From Pseudomonadota bacterium (GTDB taxonomy: Bacteria > Bdellovibrionota_B > Oligoflexia > Oligoflexales > JAPPIL01): 11,124 bases of DNA. A program made the translations under genes and the position numbers. Under the pieces are notes generated by a model that saw nothing but the letters and a program-made list of their open reading frames with translations, was not told the origin of the DNA and searched no databases. Numbering within the stretch: the first letter of the stretch is position 1; each line of letters starts with the position of its first letter. Positions 4,717 through 11,124 of this stretch are shown here, piece after piece. The stretch covers positions 1 through 11,124 of the forward strand of contig JAPPIL010000081.1 of the NCBI GenBank assembly GCA_028877195.1, in the 5' to 3' direction.

Positions 4717-6216
4717 TCAAACCTCTAGGTAGTCCCTATCTTCACTTATTGCCCAAGGGTCATGCACCTGCTTGCCAGCCATGATATTTACAGCCGTTGC
4801 GATCGCACTCAACATGGAATGGTCTTGATTGTTGTAACGATGCATGCCATTGCGTCCAACCAAATGTAGGTTCGGGCAGGTCTCGGCAAGTTCCTGACGC
4901 ACAAACACTAATTTTTCAGCATAACCACCTTCATACACAGGATAAGCTTGCAACTGCCGCACGACATAACCACCATACACTTGCTTTGCTAAACCAAGTG
5001 CCTGCAATTCCAATGTGGCAACAGCAATAAGCTCTGTGTCTGAGCGTTGCCAGCACTCATCGCCTTGATTACAAAAGTATTCCATCCCCAGTAAGTTGCG
5101 GTCAGTCGCTGGAATCATGTCTGGCGACCATGATTTAAAATTCTGCACCCGTCCAACCTTTAGATTCGGGTCATGGACATATATCCACTGGTCATCAAAA
5201 GTTTCGCCACTGTCAACGATCAGACAGACAACCAAAAAATCCCGATAAGTAAACGAGTTCATCACCCGATACAAATCATCGCTGATCTGCGCTCGCAACA
5301 CCGTAGCCAAATCCTTGATCGCCATGCTTGAGACAACATGGTCAGCGTGATAGCATTCGCCGCTCACAGCCGTTAGCTGCCACTTGCCATCAGCTGCCAA
5401 ACAGCAACTGGTTACCCGTTTGCCGAGCGAAACCTTGCCACCTTGTGCGACTATTCTTTCGCCCATCCGCTCCCACATCATGCCACAACCGAGCTTTGGG
5501 TAATGAAAACTATTGACTAAAGTGGCATGCACCGCTCGCTGATTTTGTTTGGTCAAGGAGAATGCCTCCTTAAGGGCTGCAAGCAGCGAGAAATCCTTGA
5601 TCCGTTGCGCTGCCCAATCGCTTGAGATGTCGGTGCATTTGCGTCCCCATACTTTCTCCGTGTAGGACTTGAAGAAGTGTCTATACAAACGTGCGCCAAA
5701 ACGATTGGTCATAAACTGTTCAAAATTAACGGGCTGCGGCACTGGTTTAAGGAGTGCGACCAGATACGACCACACAGCCAAAAAAGATTCCAACAATCCC
5801 AGATTCAACAAGGCGTTGATAGGGCGCAAGGGATAGTCATAAAATTTATTACCGTAGTAAATCCTTGACTTGCGCTGACGGACAATGAATTCATCCGCAC
5901 TCAACACCTCATGCCAAAGATCATTGACTTGTTTAGATTTACTAAAGAACCGATGCCCCCCGATATCGCAACGATAACCCTGATGCACAACCGAGCGAGC
6001 AATACCACCGAGATAAATCGCATCCGCCTCCAAGACATGGCACTGCTGCTGTTGTTTGGTTAGCTGATAGGCAACCGTCAACCCTGCGGGGCCACCACCG
6101 ATAACCAACGTATTGTTAGCACTAACATCATTACTCGCCGCTCTACTACTGTCTGTGCTAATACCCACTTGATTTGTCCGCAAAAAACTAAAGCAGTTCA
6201 CTCTGCAAATCATCAA
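4717..6216 (-). CDS. FAD-dependent oxidoreductase, protoporphyrinogen oxidase / UDP-galactopyranose mutase-like
   Basis: The 499-residue product is a flavoprotein of the GR2/amine-oxidase superfamily. Seen: dinucleotide-binding NTLVIGGGPAGL with G40-x-G42-x-x-G45, the ribose-binding acidic residue in VLEAD (E63), LGGIARS (69-75), the IGGHRFF loop (86-92), SYTEKVWG (184-191) with DWAAQRIK after it, AYPVYEGGY (424-432), and the C-terminal FAD motif HLVGRNG (451-457) followed by YNNQDHSM (461-468). Members with this combination often sit near glycosyltransferases and are thought to act on sugar or lipid-linked substrates, but the substrate here is unknown. ATG 6216 overlaps the mutS 3' end by 29 bases and gives about 35 residues ahead of the Rossmann fold. 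GTG 6168 is a plausible later start. No ribosome binding site is clear for either. It probably shares the comF-mutS transcript. It is convergent with the small CxxC gene, 26 bases apart. Confidence 0.85.
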   Translation of the reverse strand: MMICRVNCFSFLRTNQVGISTDSSRAASNDVSANNTLVIGGGPAGLTVAYQLTKQQQQCHVLEADAIYLGGIARSVVHQGYRCDIGGHRFFSKSKQVNDLWHEVLSADEFIVRQRKSRIYYGNKFYDYPLRPINALLNLGLLESFLAVWSYLVALLKPVPQPVNFEQFMTNRFGARLYRHFFKSYTEKVWGRKCTDISSDWAAQRIKDFSLLAALKEAFSLTKQNQRAVHATLVNSFHYPKLGCGMMWERMGERIVAQGGKVSLGKRVTSCCLAADGKWQLTAVSGECYHADHVVSSMAIKDLATVLRAQISDDLYRVMNSFTYRDFLVVCLIVDSGETFDDQWIYVHDPNLKVGRVQNFKSWSPDMIPATDRNLLGMEYFCNQGDECWQRSDTELIAVATLELQALGLAKQVYGGYVVRQLQAYPVYEGGYAEKLVFVRQELAETCPNLHLVGRNGMHRYNNQDHSMLSAIATAVNIMAGKQVHDPWAISEDRDYLEV

Positions 6217-8674
6217 GCAAGTTCAACGCTTGTAAAGGGGTCGTGTGCGAAACATCAACTCGCAATAAACGTTGCCGTAAATCTCGCAGTTTTTCCAACG
6301 CCTTGTCGCGCTCATCACTCGCTTGCACTGCTGGCACTAGCTGTCCAGCAGGACGACACAGCATTTCCTCCGCTTGCTGTATCACCAGTGGCGGAATGCC
6401 CGCTTGCCGCGCCACCTCAATGCCAAAGGATTTGCTCGCCGCCCCCGCAACCAGTCGATGCGTAAAAATACTCCCGTCCTGCACTTCTATTTGCATCGCC
6501 CGCACTTTTGTTTGCTGACTGATCGCTGGCAACAGTTCATGAAAATGCGTCGCAAAAAAACAAAAGCACCCCATACTGACAAGGTTTGAAAAAATCGCCT
6601 GTGCCAACGCCAAACCATCCGCTGTTGATGTTCCACGTCCCACTTCATCAACAATCACCAAACTGTCTCGCGTCGCAAGCCGCAGAATCATCGCCGTCTC
6701 ACTCATCTCAACCATAAATGTAGACTGCCCCGCACTGATATTGTCGGAAGCACCTACCCGCGTAAACACTTGATCAAATATCGGCAACCTCGCTCGCCGC
6801 GCTGGCACATGCATCCCAGCCTGATGCATCAACGCTGCTAATGCTACCTGTCGCATCGTCGTTGACTTACCCGCCATATTTGCACCAGTCAGCAAAATTA
6901 TCTTGTTCTCCTCTCCACCCATCACAATATCATTAGCCACAAACTCATCGCTAATCTTCTCGATGACAGGATGGCGATTAGCATACAACTCAACGCAATC
7001 AGCCACTTCCACCTGACAGTAGTTTTCTTTGATCGCGGTATAAGCATAACTTTGACACAGGTCAACCGCCGCTAATGCTGCACTCACCCGCATAATCAAA
7101 CGATGATACCCCTGTAGCTTAGCCAAGAACTCTTGATAAAGCTGTTCTTCACGACTGATCGCTTGACTCATCGCCATCGCTAACTTCTGCTCTAATTGCT
7201 GCAGCGCAGCCGTGCGATAACGCAGCACACTTACCGTCGTCTGCGCTAAGGTAAAAGTATCAGGAACTTTCGCAAGATTAGCTTTGGTTATCTCAACCAA
7301 CATCCCTAGCGACTTATGGCGCTTGATCCGCAAACTACTGATACCAGTCTCCTTGCGCAACTGCTGCTCATACGCCTTGACCTGTTCCTCCCCTTGCGTC
7401 GCCAGTTGCACCGCCTGTGCCAACTCCTCGTCGCAAGAAGCTAAAAACACCTCTAGCTCCGCACCAAGCTGTCCTGCTTCTGGTCTAAACGTCTGCTGAA
7501 TCAAGGACGACAAGCGCTGCACTTGCGCAGCATCAACCTCAGCCCCCACCATCAGCGCCTTATCAAGCGCCACCGCGATCGCAGACACTTGGCTAGGCTG
7601 AATGCGACGCGACAAAATTAAATTACCAATCCGCTCCAAATCAATGCAGCCCTTCAACTGCTCACGGCAACGCGTGATTGCCTCAATACCCTGCTGCACC
7701 AACGACGCTACCCGTTGCTTACGTTGCGCCAGCATCTCTGCGTCTAACAAGGGATGCAGCAGACAGTAGCGCAAACGCCTTGCACCCATCGCTGTGCAGG
7801 TTTGATTGAGCAAGCGATACAAACTACCTTGACTGCTGTGCTGGGTCGTCGCAAAAATTTCCAAATCACGCACAACGTTTGCCGCTAAAGTCATCTCCCG
7901 TTCACTGGCCAGCGGCCGCACCGCTAAAAAACAAGCCAATGAGCGAAAGCTTTTCTGCATGTAAGAAACAAATCCAGCCAGACATTTCTTTTGGGCAACA
8001 GTGGTCAACGTTGATATTGCCTGCGGTGGAAAAACTTCCCGCACCTGCTGCTCATAGTCGCCCCCAACACTCTCCTCTGGAAAGGCGCTGATGAGCGGCA
8101 CATCCTGCTGTCCCCACCGCGCTCGCAACATCTCATGCTGAAATGCTCGCAACAGCAACTCGGTCGGTTCATTGCTTTTCAAAAAAGCAAGCAACGGTGC
8201 AAGAGCATCAAATTCCCCGCAACGCAATTCGCCCGTTGACACCTCCGCCAACAATAGCGCCCAACGATGCGAAGCAGGGTCTTCATACAGACAGGCAAGA
8301 TAATTTGGTTTATCACTGGTCAAAATATCAACATCGTCCTGTAGACCTGGCGATAAGATGTCCACTATCTCGCGGCGAATTATACCTTTACCCGCCGCCT
8401 GACTGCCGTGCATTTGCTCGGCAACTGCAACCTTGAAACCGTTGGCTAAAAGTTTTTGACAATAGGGGCGATAACTGTGATGCGGAACACCACAGAAAGG
8501 CATCTTCTCCTCACGATTGCGATTAGTCAGCATGATGTTTAAGATTGGCGCAACTTTCAAAGCATCGTCGCCAAACACCTCATAAAAATCACCCATGCGA
8601 AAAAATAAGATAGCATCTGGACACTTGTCCTTAAGTTCAAAATACTGCCGTAGCATCGGAGTCATTGTCTGCAT
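6188..8674 (-). CDS. mutS: DNA mismatch repair protein MutS
   Basis: Mismatch-sensing ATPase that clamps on mispaired or looped DNA and recruits MutL. The 828-residue length is close to E. coli MutS (853). Seen: the N-terminal mismatch-binding domain with the FYE wedge (F30, E32) inside RMGDFYEVF and MPFCGVPHHS (58-67); the connector and lever domains; the clamp near 400-500; and the ABC-type ATPase with Walker A GANMAGKST (597-605), the SAGQSTFM loop (647-654), Walker B VIVDEVGRGTST (673-684, D676 and E677), and the FATHFHEL histidine (H710). GIEVARQAG (751-759) is the conserved dimer helix-turn-helix. All key residues appear present, so it should be functional; a C-terminal tetramerisation tail is short. 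Start ATG 8674 is chosen; ATG 8665 (MTPML) is also possible. It follows comF by 12 bases and its end overlaps the oxidoreductase start. Confidence 0.97.
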   Translation of the reverse strand: MQTMTPMLRQYFELKDKCPDAILFFRMGDFYEVFGDDALKVAPILNIMLTNRNREEKMPFCGVPHHSYRPYCQKLLANGFKVAVAEQMHGSQAAGKGIIRREIVDILSPGLQDDVDILTSDKPNYLACLYEDPASHRWALLLAEVSTGELRCGEFDALAPLLAFLKSNEPTELLLRAFQHEMLRARWGQQDVPLISAFPEESVGGDYEQQVREVFPPQAISTLTTVAQKKCLAGFVSYMQKSFRSLACFLAVRPLASEREMTLAANVVRDLEIFATTQHSSQGSLYRLLNQTCTAMGARRLRYCLLHPLLDAEMLAQRKQRVASLVQQGIEAITRCREQLKGCIDLERIGNLILSRRIQPSQVSAIAVALDKALMVGAEVDAAQVQRLSSLIQQTFRPEAGQLGAELEVFLASCDEELAQAVQLATQGEEQVKAYEQQLRKETGISSLRIKRHKSLGMLVEITKANLAKVPDTFTLAQTTVSVLRYRTAALQQLEQKLAMAMSQAISREEQLYQEFLAKLQGYHRLIMRVSAALAAVDLCQSYAYTAIKENYCQVEVADCVELYANRHPVIEKISDEFVANDIVMGGEENKIILLTGANMAGKSTTMRQVALAALMHQAGMHVPARRARLPIFDQVFTRVGASDNISAGQSTFMVEMSETAMILRLATRDSLVIVDEVGRGTSTADGLALAQAIFSNLVSMGCFCFFATHFHELLPAISQQTKVRAMQIEVQDGSIFTHRLVAGAASKSFGIEVARQAGIPPLVIQQAEEMLCRPAGQLVPAVQASDERDKALEKLRDLRQRLLRVDVSHTTPLQALNLLDDLQSELL

Positions 8675-8686
8675 TGCACCCGCTAC

Positions 8687-9430
8687 CTACCTAGCATTGC
8701 TGCTCTGTGCAGCACTGAATAAAGTAAACGCCTGCTTGGGAGCATCAGCGCCAAAATAATCAGCAAGACCCAGCAACGTCGCACCACTCGTTACAACATC
8801 ATCGACAAGCAGTATGCTGACTGCGATATTTGGCACTGTAAATCGTATTTGCTTGTGTTTGGTATGCGCTCGACGCAGATGCGACTGTTTGCGCCAACGC
8901 CAATGGAGTGGCAAAGGGGCTTCCATAAATTTACCCCGCCGTTGTTTAGCAATACTCCGCGCTAAAACCCAAGCTATATCGCTGCGTCCCCGCAATCGTC
9001 CCCAAAAACTCGCAGCCGCGGGCACAATCACTTCCCCCGCTGGTAGCCGTTGGCGATGACGATACATGAGTTTGAGGAGTGCGTAGCTCGCCGTAGAACT
9101 GTTCTGTATCTTGGCACGCAACAACAAATCGCGCATCACCCCCTCGTAGCGAAACAATGATGACACGACTAGTGTCGGTGATAAGCGCCGCGTCGTGTAA
9201 CGCCCGTAGCTTGTGCTCAAATCCTCCTCACAACCCACACAAATGTGATCAGCAAAGGTTTGACACACCGCACAACGCTGTCTGCTATAGAAATTGCGCC
9301 CCGCCGCTCCGATAACGGCACTCCTCCCGATCGTCAGTTGCTTTAGGTCTGGGGCAAATATAAGACGATGCGCACAAAATAGTCTAGCTTTATGTTTGGA
9401 TATGATACAGCATCGCAGGAGTGGCAACAT
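8687..9430 (-). CDS. comF: ComF family phosphoribosyltransferase-like protein, divergent
   Basis: ComF proteins (GntX/ComFC) are needed for uptake of transforming DNA in competent bacteria and carry a type I phosphoribosyltransferase fold. Seen: a zinc finger CAVC-x7-CVGC (C53, C56, C64, C67), then SLFRYEGVMRDLLLRAK (about 91-107), the usual family segment, and the PRPP-binding loop ILLVDDVVTSGAT (206-218, D210 and D211). Odd points: the usual PVPLhxxRxxxRGFNQ stretch is replaced by VPAAASFWGRLRGRSD (136-151), and the zinc finger sits behind about 50 extra basic residues. The extension depends on ATG 9430; a strong GGGAGGAG lies in frame within it (9321-9328 on the plus strand) but no standard start codon follows at the right spacing. 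It heads the comF-mutS-oxidoreductase cluster and diverges from argS. Family assignment is firm; a working uptake role is inferred. Confidence 0.85.
   Translation of the reverse strand: MLPLLRCCIISKHKARLFCAHRLIFAPDLKQLTIGRSAVIGAAGRNFYSRQRCAVCQTFADHICVGCEEDLSTSYGRYTTRRLSPTLVVSSLFRYEGVMRDLLLRAKIQNSSTASYALLKLMYRHRQRLPAGEVIVPAAASFWGRLRGRSDIAWVLARSIAKQRRGKFMEAPLPLHWRWRKQSHLRRAHTKHKQIRFTVPNIAVSILLVDDVVTSGATLLGLADYFGADAPKQAFTLFSAAQSSNAR
9401..9406 (+). promoter_or_regulatory. Candidate -10 box for argS
   Basis: TATGAT (five of six matches to TATAAT) lies inside the 5' coding region of comF, 58 bases before the argS ATG. No good -35 is seen at the normal distance. It is offered only because the 33-bp gap between comF and argS has no better candidate. 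Confidence 0.25.
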
Positions 9431-9450
9431 GCACGCACGACGAGCAACTT

Positions 9451-9474
9451 ATGACGACCGCTGATGCAAATTGA
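9451..9474 (+). other. Seven-codon upstream reading frame overlapping the argS start
   Basis: ATG 9451 opens a seven-residue frame, MTTADAN, whose TGA stop lies inside argS at 9472-9474, 11 bases into the gene. It has no Shine-Dalgarno sequence and no arginine codon, so a classical attenuation leader is unlikely. It may be chance. Confidence 0.2.
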
Positions 9475-11124
9475 ACAGACTATTATCGCAACGCTACACA
9501 CGGAGTTGACTGCGTTAGGGCTATCACTACAGCCGACCGAAATTAGCTTGACCTATCCACCCAATCCAGAACTCGGACACTACGCCTTGCCATGCTTCAG
9601 TTATGCTCAACGTTTACGCCTACCAGCCGCCGAATTAGCGACCATACTTCAACAACGCTGCCAAGCACATTACCAAGCCCAAGACGATACCGTCGCCGTG
9701 CGGCAAGTTGGCACTGCTGGCGGCTTTCTCAACTTTTACCTCAACACTGAATTCCTCGCTCGCCAAATGCTACCGCTAATCGCAAACGCTAAATTCTTTC
9801 AACCTCAACAACCTGCACAAACCTACATGGTCGAATACTCGCAACCAAACACCCATAAAATCTTCCATGTCGGGCATGTGCGCAACGTCTGTCTCGGTGA
9901 TTCTATCTGTCGCTTGCTCCGCTACTGTGGTCATCAAGTTATCGCTGCCAACTACATCGGTGATGAAGGCACGCATGTCGCAAAATGTTTGTGGCATCTT
10001 GAGCGCAGCGGCGAACAGCCACCCACAAACCATCGCTCGGAATGGTTAGGCAAACACTATCAACAAGCAACCGTTGCCCTCGCACAACAGCAGCCTGACC
10101 AACAAGCAGAGCTGTCGGCGGTGCTACGCGCCATCGCAACTAAACAAGGCAAGTTCTATAAACTTTGGCAACAAACTCGCGCCTACTGTTTACAGGATTT
10201 TGCGGCGGTATATCGCTGGCTACAAACCGATTTTGATGTCTACTACTATGAATCGGAAGTGCCTGCTGACGAAATTATCAAAGACTACAAGCGTCGCTTA
10301 ACCTTGTCGGAAGGGGCTTACGGCGTAGAACTTGGCAAGTTAGGATTTTTCATGCTACTAAAATCAGACGGCAACACACTTTACGCTACAAAAGATTTGG
10401 CTCTAGCACAGATAAAATTCAAACAATACCAACTCGACCATTCGCTCTATGTCGTTGGCGCAGAACAAAAGCATTACTTTCAACAGGTATTCAAAGCTCT
10501 TGAAGTGCTTGGGATAAGCAACACCGATAAAAATTATCACATCAGCTACGGGCTTGTGCGCCTCCAAAGCGGTAAAATGTCTTCACGACAGGGCAACATC
10601 ATCCCTTTCAGTGAGTTGCAAAAACAACTGACCGCTGAACTTACCCCGCACTTACAAAAGTATCGATGGAACGATGAACAGTTAGACACTACCCGCCAAA
10701 AGCTCGCCAGTGGTGCGATAAAATACGGCATGCTCCAAACCGACCCCGTAAAAGAAATTATCTTTGACCTCAAGGCTTGGCTACAGTTTGAAGGCAACAC
10801 TGGTCTCTACCTTATCTATGCCTATGCGCGTGCCAACTCGCTGCTAACTAAAGCAGGCATCACTTCCCCTTGCTTTGATAATTTGCAACTGTTGAACAGC
10901 GACGCAGAGGAGGAATTGCTACTACTGATGTTGCGTTTCAACAGCACCGTCCACCAAGCCGCAACCAAGTATAAACCCTCAATTCTCGCAACTTTGCTCT
11001 ACAGCCAAGCACGCGCCTTTAGTGTCTTTTACACCGAACATGCCATCCTTAAGGCAAGCTCCGACGAATTGCGCCAAGCACGGCTCGCACTCGTCTACTG
11101 CTTTCGGGCGGTGATGCTTAAGGG
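9464..11124 (+). CDS. argS: Arginyl-tRNA synthetase (runs off right edge)
   Basis: Class I synthetase that charges tRNA(Arg) with arginine in the cytosol; unlike most class I enzymes it needs tRNA bound to activate the amino acid. The frame is open for 553 codons to the window end. Seen: an N-terminal additional domain ending in QVGTAGGFLNFYL (81-93), the active-site stretch EYSQPNTHKIFHVGHVRN with HVGH at 135-138, YIGDEGTHVAKCLW, ATKDLALAQIKF, VVGAEQKHYFQQVF, and the degenerate KMSKS loop KMSSR (371-375) in SGKMSSRQGN. The DALR anticodon-binding domain begins with FEGNTGLYLIYAYAR and continues to FYTEHAILKA. The remaining tail is probably a dozen or so residues. ATG 9464 is the first possible start, because an in-frame TGA stands at 9452. 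No Shine-Dalgarno sequence precedes it. The wider pattern resembles ArgS of deltaproteobacterial, spirochaete and archaeal type more than that of E. coli, by eye. Confidence 0.95.
   Translation, partial: MQIEQTIIATLHTELTALGLSLQPTEISLTYPPNPELGHYALPCFSYAQRLRLPAAELATILQQRCQAHYQAQDDTVAVRQVGTAGGFLNFYLNTEFLARQMLPLIANAKFFQPQQPAQTYMVEYSQPNTHKIFHVGHVRNVCLGDSICRLLRYCGHQVIAANYIGDEGTHVAKCLWHLERSGEQPPTNHRSEWLGKHYQQATVALAQQQPDQQAELSAVLRAIATKQGKFYKLWQQTRAYCLQDFAAVYRWLQTDFDVYYYESEVPADEIIKDYKRRLTLSEGAYGVELGKLGFFMLLKSDGNTLYATKDLALAQIKFKQYQLDHSLYVVGAEQKHYFQQVFKALEVLGISNTDKNYHISYGLVRLQSGKMSSRQGNIIPFSELQKQLTAELTPHLQKYRWNDEQLDTTRQKLASGAIKYGMLQTDPVKEIIFDLKAWLQFEGNTGLYLIYAYARANSLLTKAGITSPCFDNLQLLNSDAEEELLLLMLRFNSTVHQAATKYKPSILATLLYSQARAFSVFYTEHAILKASSDELRQARLALVYCFRAVMLK

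Noticed and set aside
4436..4720. Minus-strand 94-residue frame opposite the small CxxC gene
   Set aside because: The plus-strand frame has the better support: overlap with metG, strand-helix pattern and CxxC end. The minus frame would also overlap the oxidoreductase end.
4799..7582. GCGATCGC octamers at 4799-4806 and 7575-7582, as in the cyanobacterial HIP1 repeat
   Set aside because: Only two copies in 11 kb, both inside coding sequence; far below the density seen in HIP1-rich cyanobacteria, and the genes do not look cyanobacterial.
1..11124. CRISPR arrays, insertion sequences, phage or defence genes
   Set aside because: No repeat-spacer pattern, no transposase or integrase motifs, and no terminal repeats flanking any block were found.

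Overview
The window is a gene-dense bacterial segment with about 48% GC by eye, gaps mostly under 40 bp, and no RNA gene, CRISPR array or insertion sequence that I can see. A probable outer-membrane protein with a cleavable signal peptide and a lipobox-bearing lipoprotein point to a Gram-negative (diderm) bacterium. MetG is close to the long proteobacterial type with a doubled zinc knuckle. MutS opens with the family's usual TPM start. ArgS has HVGH and KMSSR motifs. These fit a proteobacterium in the broad sense or a related lineage such as Bdellovibrionota or Myxococcota, but I cannot place it more precisely by reading alone.

Left part (1-2690): the 5' part of an exported, charge-segregated, possibly porin-like protein runs leftward off the window. 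It is divergent, across a 189-bp A-rich intergenic region with a perfect 9-bp inverted repeat, from a rightward pair of small iron-sulfur genes. The first of these is an A-type (IscA/HesB-like) protein that lacks the C-terminal cysteine pair. The second is a CX4CX2C...C [2Fe-2S] ferredoxin. A large lipoprotein of unknown function with an acidic tail faces them on the minus strand and ends 9 bp from the ferredoxin stop.

Middle (2660-4690): metG (methionyl-tRNA synthetase, short form without the C-terminal tRNA-binding domain) diverges from the lipoprotein gene over a 35-bp gap in which two candidate -10 boxes overlap. A 92-residue unknown protein with a terminal CxxC overlaps the metG stop codon.

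Right part (4717-11124): a leftward cluster comF - mutS - FAD-dependent oxidoreductase is tightly packed (12-bp gap, then 29-bp overlap) and probably co-transcribed. ComF is a phosphoribosyltransferase-fold protein tied to DNA uptake, MutS is the mismatch sensor, and the oxidoreductase belongs to the protoporphyrinogen-oxidase/UDP-galactopyranose-mutase-like group. argS (arginyl-tRNA synthetase) diverges from comF over 33 bp and runs off the right edge, probably lacking only its last dozen or so residues.

Most of the window is core housekeeping (translation, mismatch repair). The parts most worth a second look are the unusual iron-sulfur pair, the two exported acidic proteins flanking it, and the small CxxC protein coupled to metG. 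I see no clear evidence of a new defence or mobile system.
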